NCBI GenBank assembly: GCA_031258625.1
Contig: JAIRMO010000200.1
Span: forward strand, 1 to 6,494
Direction: 5' to 3'
Length of the DNA: 6,494 nt
Origin: Spirochaetaceae bacterium
GTDB taxonomy: Bacteria > Spirochaetota > Spirochaetia > Treponematales > Breznakiellaceae
The stretch's first letter is position 1; each line of letters begins with the position of its first letter. The translations under genes were made by a program, and so were the position numbers. Below, piece after piece: positions 4,876 to 6,494 of the stretch. The notes under the pieces are model-generated. The model made no database searches, was not told the origin of the DNA, and saw nothing but the letters and a program-made list of their open reading frames with translations.

Positions 4876-5765
4876 CTTTTCCCCGGAACCCTCCGGGGCG
4901 GTTCCGCCGGCCAGGAGGAACCTTTCGGAGATCGGTAAAAAATACGGCGGTCTTTGTTTTTTTCCTCGTCTTTTCTCTTATATTGGGAACCTGTACCATA
5001 GACCTGCCGGGTTTTTTCGCGTCCGGCGATTTTGCGGAGCGCTTTAAAGATCGGGACACCTTTGTTTTTCTTACCCCCCAGGATCGGAATATCACCCTGG
5101 GGGACACCTATTCCTTTGTGGTCTTGACCGACACCCATATAGCGGGGTCCGATACCCACGGGCTTGACCGGCTGAAGGGCGCTTTGCTGCCCCCTTCCGA
5201 TCCCGGCGGGGGGGATAAATTTGTGGTCGTCACCGGGGATATTACCCAGAGCGGCTACCCGGAGGAGGTCCGTGCCTTTTTAGAAATCGCCCGGTCCCTG
5301 GGAATCCCCTGTTATCCGGTTTTGGGGAACCATGACGTCTATTTTGGCCATTGGCCGGTATGGCGGGATCTTATCGGCTCATCCCTTTACCGGATCAACG
5401 CCGACAGCGCCACCCTGCTTATTCTGGACACCGCCAACGCCGCCTTTGGAGCGGCCCAGCTTGACTGGCTAAAAAAGGAGTTGTCCACCGCCAAAGGCCG
5501 GGTATTTGCCTTTACCCACGCCAATTTTTTTGTAAAGGGCCTGATCGACGAGCAGCAGTTTACGGATATCAGGGAACGGTCCAAGGCGATATCCCTCTTT
5601 ACGGGCCGCTGCGACATCCTTTTTTCGGGCCATGTGCATAAACGGATCATCCGGGATATCGCGGGGGTCCGGTATATGACCAATGAGGATTACCGGAACA
5701 ATAAAACCTATTGCCGGGTTTATGTATCCCCCGGGGGGATCCGTTACGACTTTAAAACCCTCTAG
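4869..5765 (+). CDS. Membrane-anchored calcineurin-like metallophosphoesterase
   Basis: A 298-residue protein with every core motif of the calcineurin-like fold: D88-T-H90, G123-D124, the GNHD block (153-156), a later His217 in FTHANFF, and G254-H255-V-H257. These residues normally bind two metal ions and hydrolyse phosphomono- or diesters, as in CpdA- or GpdQ-like enzymes. The substrate is unknown. A hydrophobic segment (about 26-41) ends in LILGTC, so Cys42 may be a lipid-attachment site of the relaxed spirochaetal type; otherwise the segment is a signal anchor. Either would put the enzyme outside the cytoplasm. The GTG at 4869 is the only usual start in frame before the hydrophobic segment. 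The ribosome site AGGAGG (4851-4856) is 12 nt away, which is long; an ATT at 4863 would sit 6 nt from it. A basic, Gly/Pro-rich extension precedes the hydrophobic segment. Translation is probably coupled to the barrel gene. Confidence 0.85.
   Translation: MVTFPRNPPGRFRRPGGTFRRSVKNTAVFVFFLVFSLILGTCTIDLPGFFASGDFAERFKDRDTFVFLTPQDRNITLGDTYSFVVLTDTHIAGSDTHGLDRLKGALLPPSDPGGGDKFVVVTGDITQSGYPEEVRAFLEIARSLGIPCYPVLGNHDVYFGHWPVWRDLIGSSLYRINADSATLLILDTANAAFGAAQLDWLKKELSTAKGRVFAFTHANFFVKGLIDEQQFTDIRERSKAISLFTGRCDILFSGHVHKRIIRDIAGVRYMTNEDYRNNKTYCRVYVSPGGIRYDFKTL
4881..4906 (+). promoter_or_regulatory. Alternative hairpins just inside the phosphoesterase gene
   Basis: CCCCGGA (4881-4887) pairs perfectly with TCCGGGG (4892-4898) around a 4-nt loop. 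Alternatively CGGAACC (4884-4890) pairs perfectly with GGTTCCG (4900-4906) around a 9-nt loop. The two stems exclude each other. They lie 10-35 nt after the GTG start, where mRNA structure commonly affects translation initiation. Confidence 0.35.
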
Positions 5766-5836
5766 CGGAACCCGGGCGGTCCCCCGGGATCGCAGGATAA
5801 ACGCTCAAGGATTTGCCTCCTCCGTTTTTGGGCGCA

Positions 5837-5859
5837 TTTCCGGCGCAAAACGCCGGAAA
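5837..5859. repeat. Perfect 9-bp hairpin
   Basis: TTTCCGGCG (5837-5845) and CGCCGGAAA (5851-5859) form a perfect stem with the loop CAAAA. The nearest T-run (5881-5886) is about 21 nt further on, so it is not a classical terminator on the plus strand. It may stabilise the 3' end of the phosphoesterase mRNA. Confidence 0.55.
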
Positions 5860-5876
5860 CCGGGCTTTCCGCTTAA

Positions 5877-5912
5877 ATAATTTTTTGGCGGACAGGTCTG
5901 CCCAAAAATTAT
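5877..5912. repeat. 36-nt near-perfect palindrome between convergent genes
   Basis: ATAATTTTT (5877-5885) pairs with AAAAATTAT (5904-5912), and GGCGGA (5887-5892) with TCTGCC (5897-5902) through one G-U pair, leaving the loop CAGG. One mismatch (5886/5903) interrupts the 16 pairs. The T-run precedes the G-C stem on both strands, so it lacks the usual terminator order. Confidence 0.5.
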
Positions 5913-5932
5913 ACCGCTCCAATCCCTTGCGC

Positions 5933-5955
5933 GGTTCCGGCGGGAGCCTTTTTTT
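5933..5955 (+). terminator. Rho-independent terminator of the barrel/phosphoesterase unit
   Basis: GGTTCC (5933-5938) pairs with GGAGCC (5943-5948) through five Watson-Crick pairs and one G-U pair, closing a GGCG loop. Seven T follow directly (5949-5955). It lies about 170 bp past the phosphoesterase stop and faces the convergent mnmA gene. Confidence 0.75.
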
Positions 5956-5998
5956 CCGCTAGACAAGCGGTAAACAGGCGGCAGACGATTCTATGCGT

Positions 5999-6494
5999 TT
6001 ATCCTGCCAGGATCGTCCCGCCCCCAACCACGTACTCGCCGTCGTAGAGGACCGCCGCCTGGCCCGGGGTAAGGGCCCGCTGAGGCTCGTCAAAGTCAAT
6101 GCGGATACTCCGGGGCCCCACCTGTTCCGCCACAGCCCCCTGTTCGGCCTGGAGGTACCGGGTTTTAACCGTTACCCGCCGGGGTTTTTCCAGGCCGGGA
6201 CAGGCGATAAAGTTGCAGTCCCCGGCGATAAGGGAACGGGAATAGAGGCTTTCTTCGGGGCCCATCGTCAGGGTGTTATCCGCCACGGATTTGGCGGCAA
6301 CGTACATGGGTTGGGGGAAGGAGAGCCCCACCCCCCGCCGCTGGCCGATGGTATAGCGGATAAGCCCCCGGTGCCTGCCTAAAACCGCCCCGGTCCGGTC
6401 GAGGATGTTTCCCCCTTCGGGCTGTTTCCCCGTATAGGTTTCGATAAACCGGGGGTAGTCCCGGTCAGGGACAAAACAGATGTCTTGGCTGTCG
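5999..6494 (-). CDS. mnmA: tRNA-specific 2-thiouridylase MnmA, C-terminal part (5' end outside window)
   Basis: About 164 codons of the C-terminal part are present; the gene starts beyond the right edge. MnmA uses ATP and relayed sulfur to make 2-thiouridine at the wobble position 34 of certain tRNAs in the cytoplasm. The visible part opens with DSQDICFVPD, whose Cys corresponds to the persulfide-forming cysteine (Cys199 in E. coli, numbering from memory). It continues through GAVLGRHRGLIRYTIGQRRG and the beta-barrel domain, with VKTRYLQ, EPQRALTPGQAAVLYDGEYV and VGGGTI near the end. These are strong family hallmarks with no frameshift or lost motif. The stop TAA is at 5999-6001. The gene converges on the phosphoesterase unit. 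No clear minus-strand terminator with a T-run is visible downstream. Confidence 0.95.
   Translation of the reverse strand, partial: DSQDICFVPDRDYPRFIETYTGKQPEGGNILDRTGAVLGRHRGLIRYTIGQRRGVGLSFPQPMYVAAKSVADNTLTMGPEESLYSRSLIAGDCNFIACPGLEKPRRVTVKTRYLQAEQGAVAEQVGPRSIRIDFDEPQRALTPGQAAVLYDGEYVVGGGTILAG

Larger units (their letters stand above)
5792..6007. repeat. 13-bp perfect inverted repeat flanking the convergent intergenic region
   Basis: GCAGGATAAACGC at 5792-5804 is the exact reverse complement of 5995-6007. The right copy contains the end of mnmA on the minus strand (GCA GGA TAA), and both copies carry ATC shortly before the repeat. The left copy lies 27 bp beyond the phosphoesterase stop codon. 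The two enclose 190 bp with several hairpins and the terminator. It may be a remnant of an inverted duplication of the mnmA 3' end. Confidence 0.55.

Noticed and set aside
5766..5820. Short minus-strand frame (18 codons) with an AGGAGG before a TTG
   Set aside because: It is too short, has no recognisable product, and overlaps the end of the phosphoesterase gene.
5993..6382. 129-residue plus-strand open frame
   Set aside because: It is antisense to the unmistakable MnmA coding sequence.

Overview
The window looks like chromosomal DNA from a spirochaete, most likely a Treponema of the termite-gut type. This is an inference. It rests on the mix of families, on a degenerate RAYT/IS200-like protein of a kind I associate with those genomes, and on GC-rich coding DNA alternating with AT-rich intergenic DNA. 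No rRNA, tRNA or other firm taxonomic marker is present.

Layout. Positions 1-616 hold no convincing gene. They contain a long poly-G tract, a nested inverted repeat, an unusual run of A/T tracts phased at about 10 bp (probable curved DNA), a possible promoter with a 12-bp palindrome, and several hairpins. A tight plus-strand operon follows: a TPR protein (617-1168), a YmdB/TIGR00282-family phosphodiesterase homologue with a degraded active site (1181-2023), an RseC/MucC-like membrane protein (2016-2600) and an Hsp20 small heat-shock protein (2636-3187). A minus-strand gene (3364-3906) encodes a RAYT/IS200-like transposase relative that lacks the HUH histidines. Its coding sequence carries REP-like palindromes and a 27-bp tandem repeat.

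A clear sigma70-type promoter (3978-4006) drives a second plus-strand unit with a leader of about 170 nt that contains competing hairpins. The unit holds a probable secreted or outer-membrane beta-barrel protein (4183-4875) overlapping a membrane-anchored calcineurin-like metallophosphoesterase (4869-5765). A rho-independent terminator (5933-5955) ends this unit. The convergent minus-strand gene is the C-terminal part of mnmA (tRNA 2-thiouridylase), which runs off the right edge.

How the parts may work together. The first operon combines a scaffold-like TPR protein, a probable pseudoenzyme, a redox/envelope-stress type membrane protein and a chaperone, so an envelope- or stress-related role is plausible but unproven. 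The second unit looks like an exported pair. The strongest candidates for something undescribed are the degenerate YmdB homologue, the HUH-less RAYT protein with its internal palindromes, and the structured leaders before the barrel gene and hsp20.
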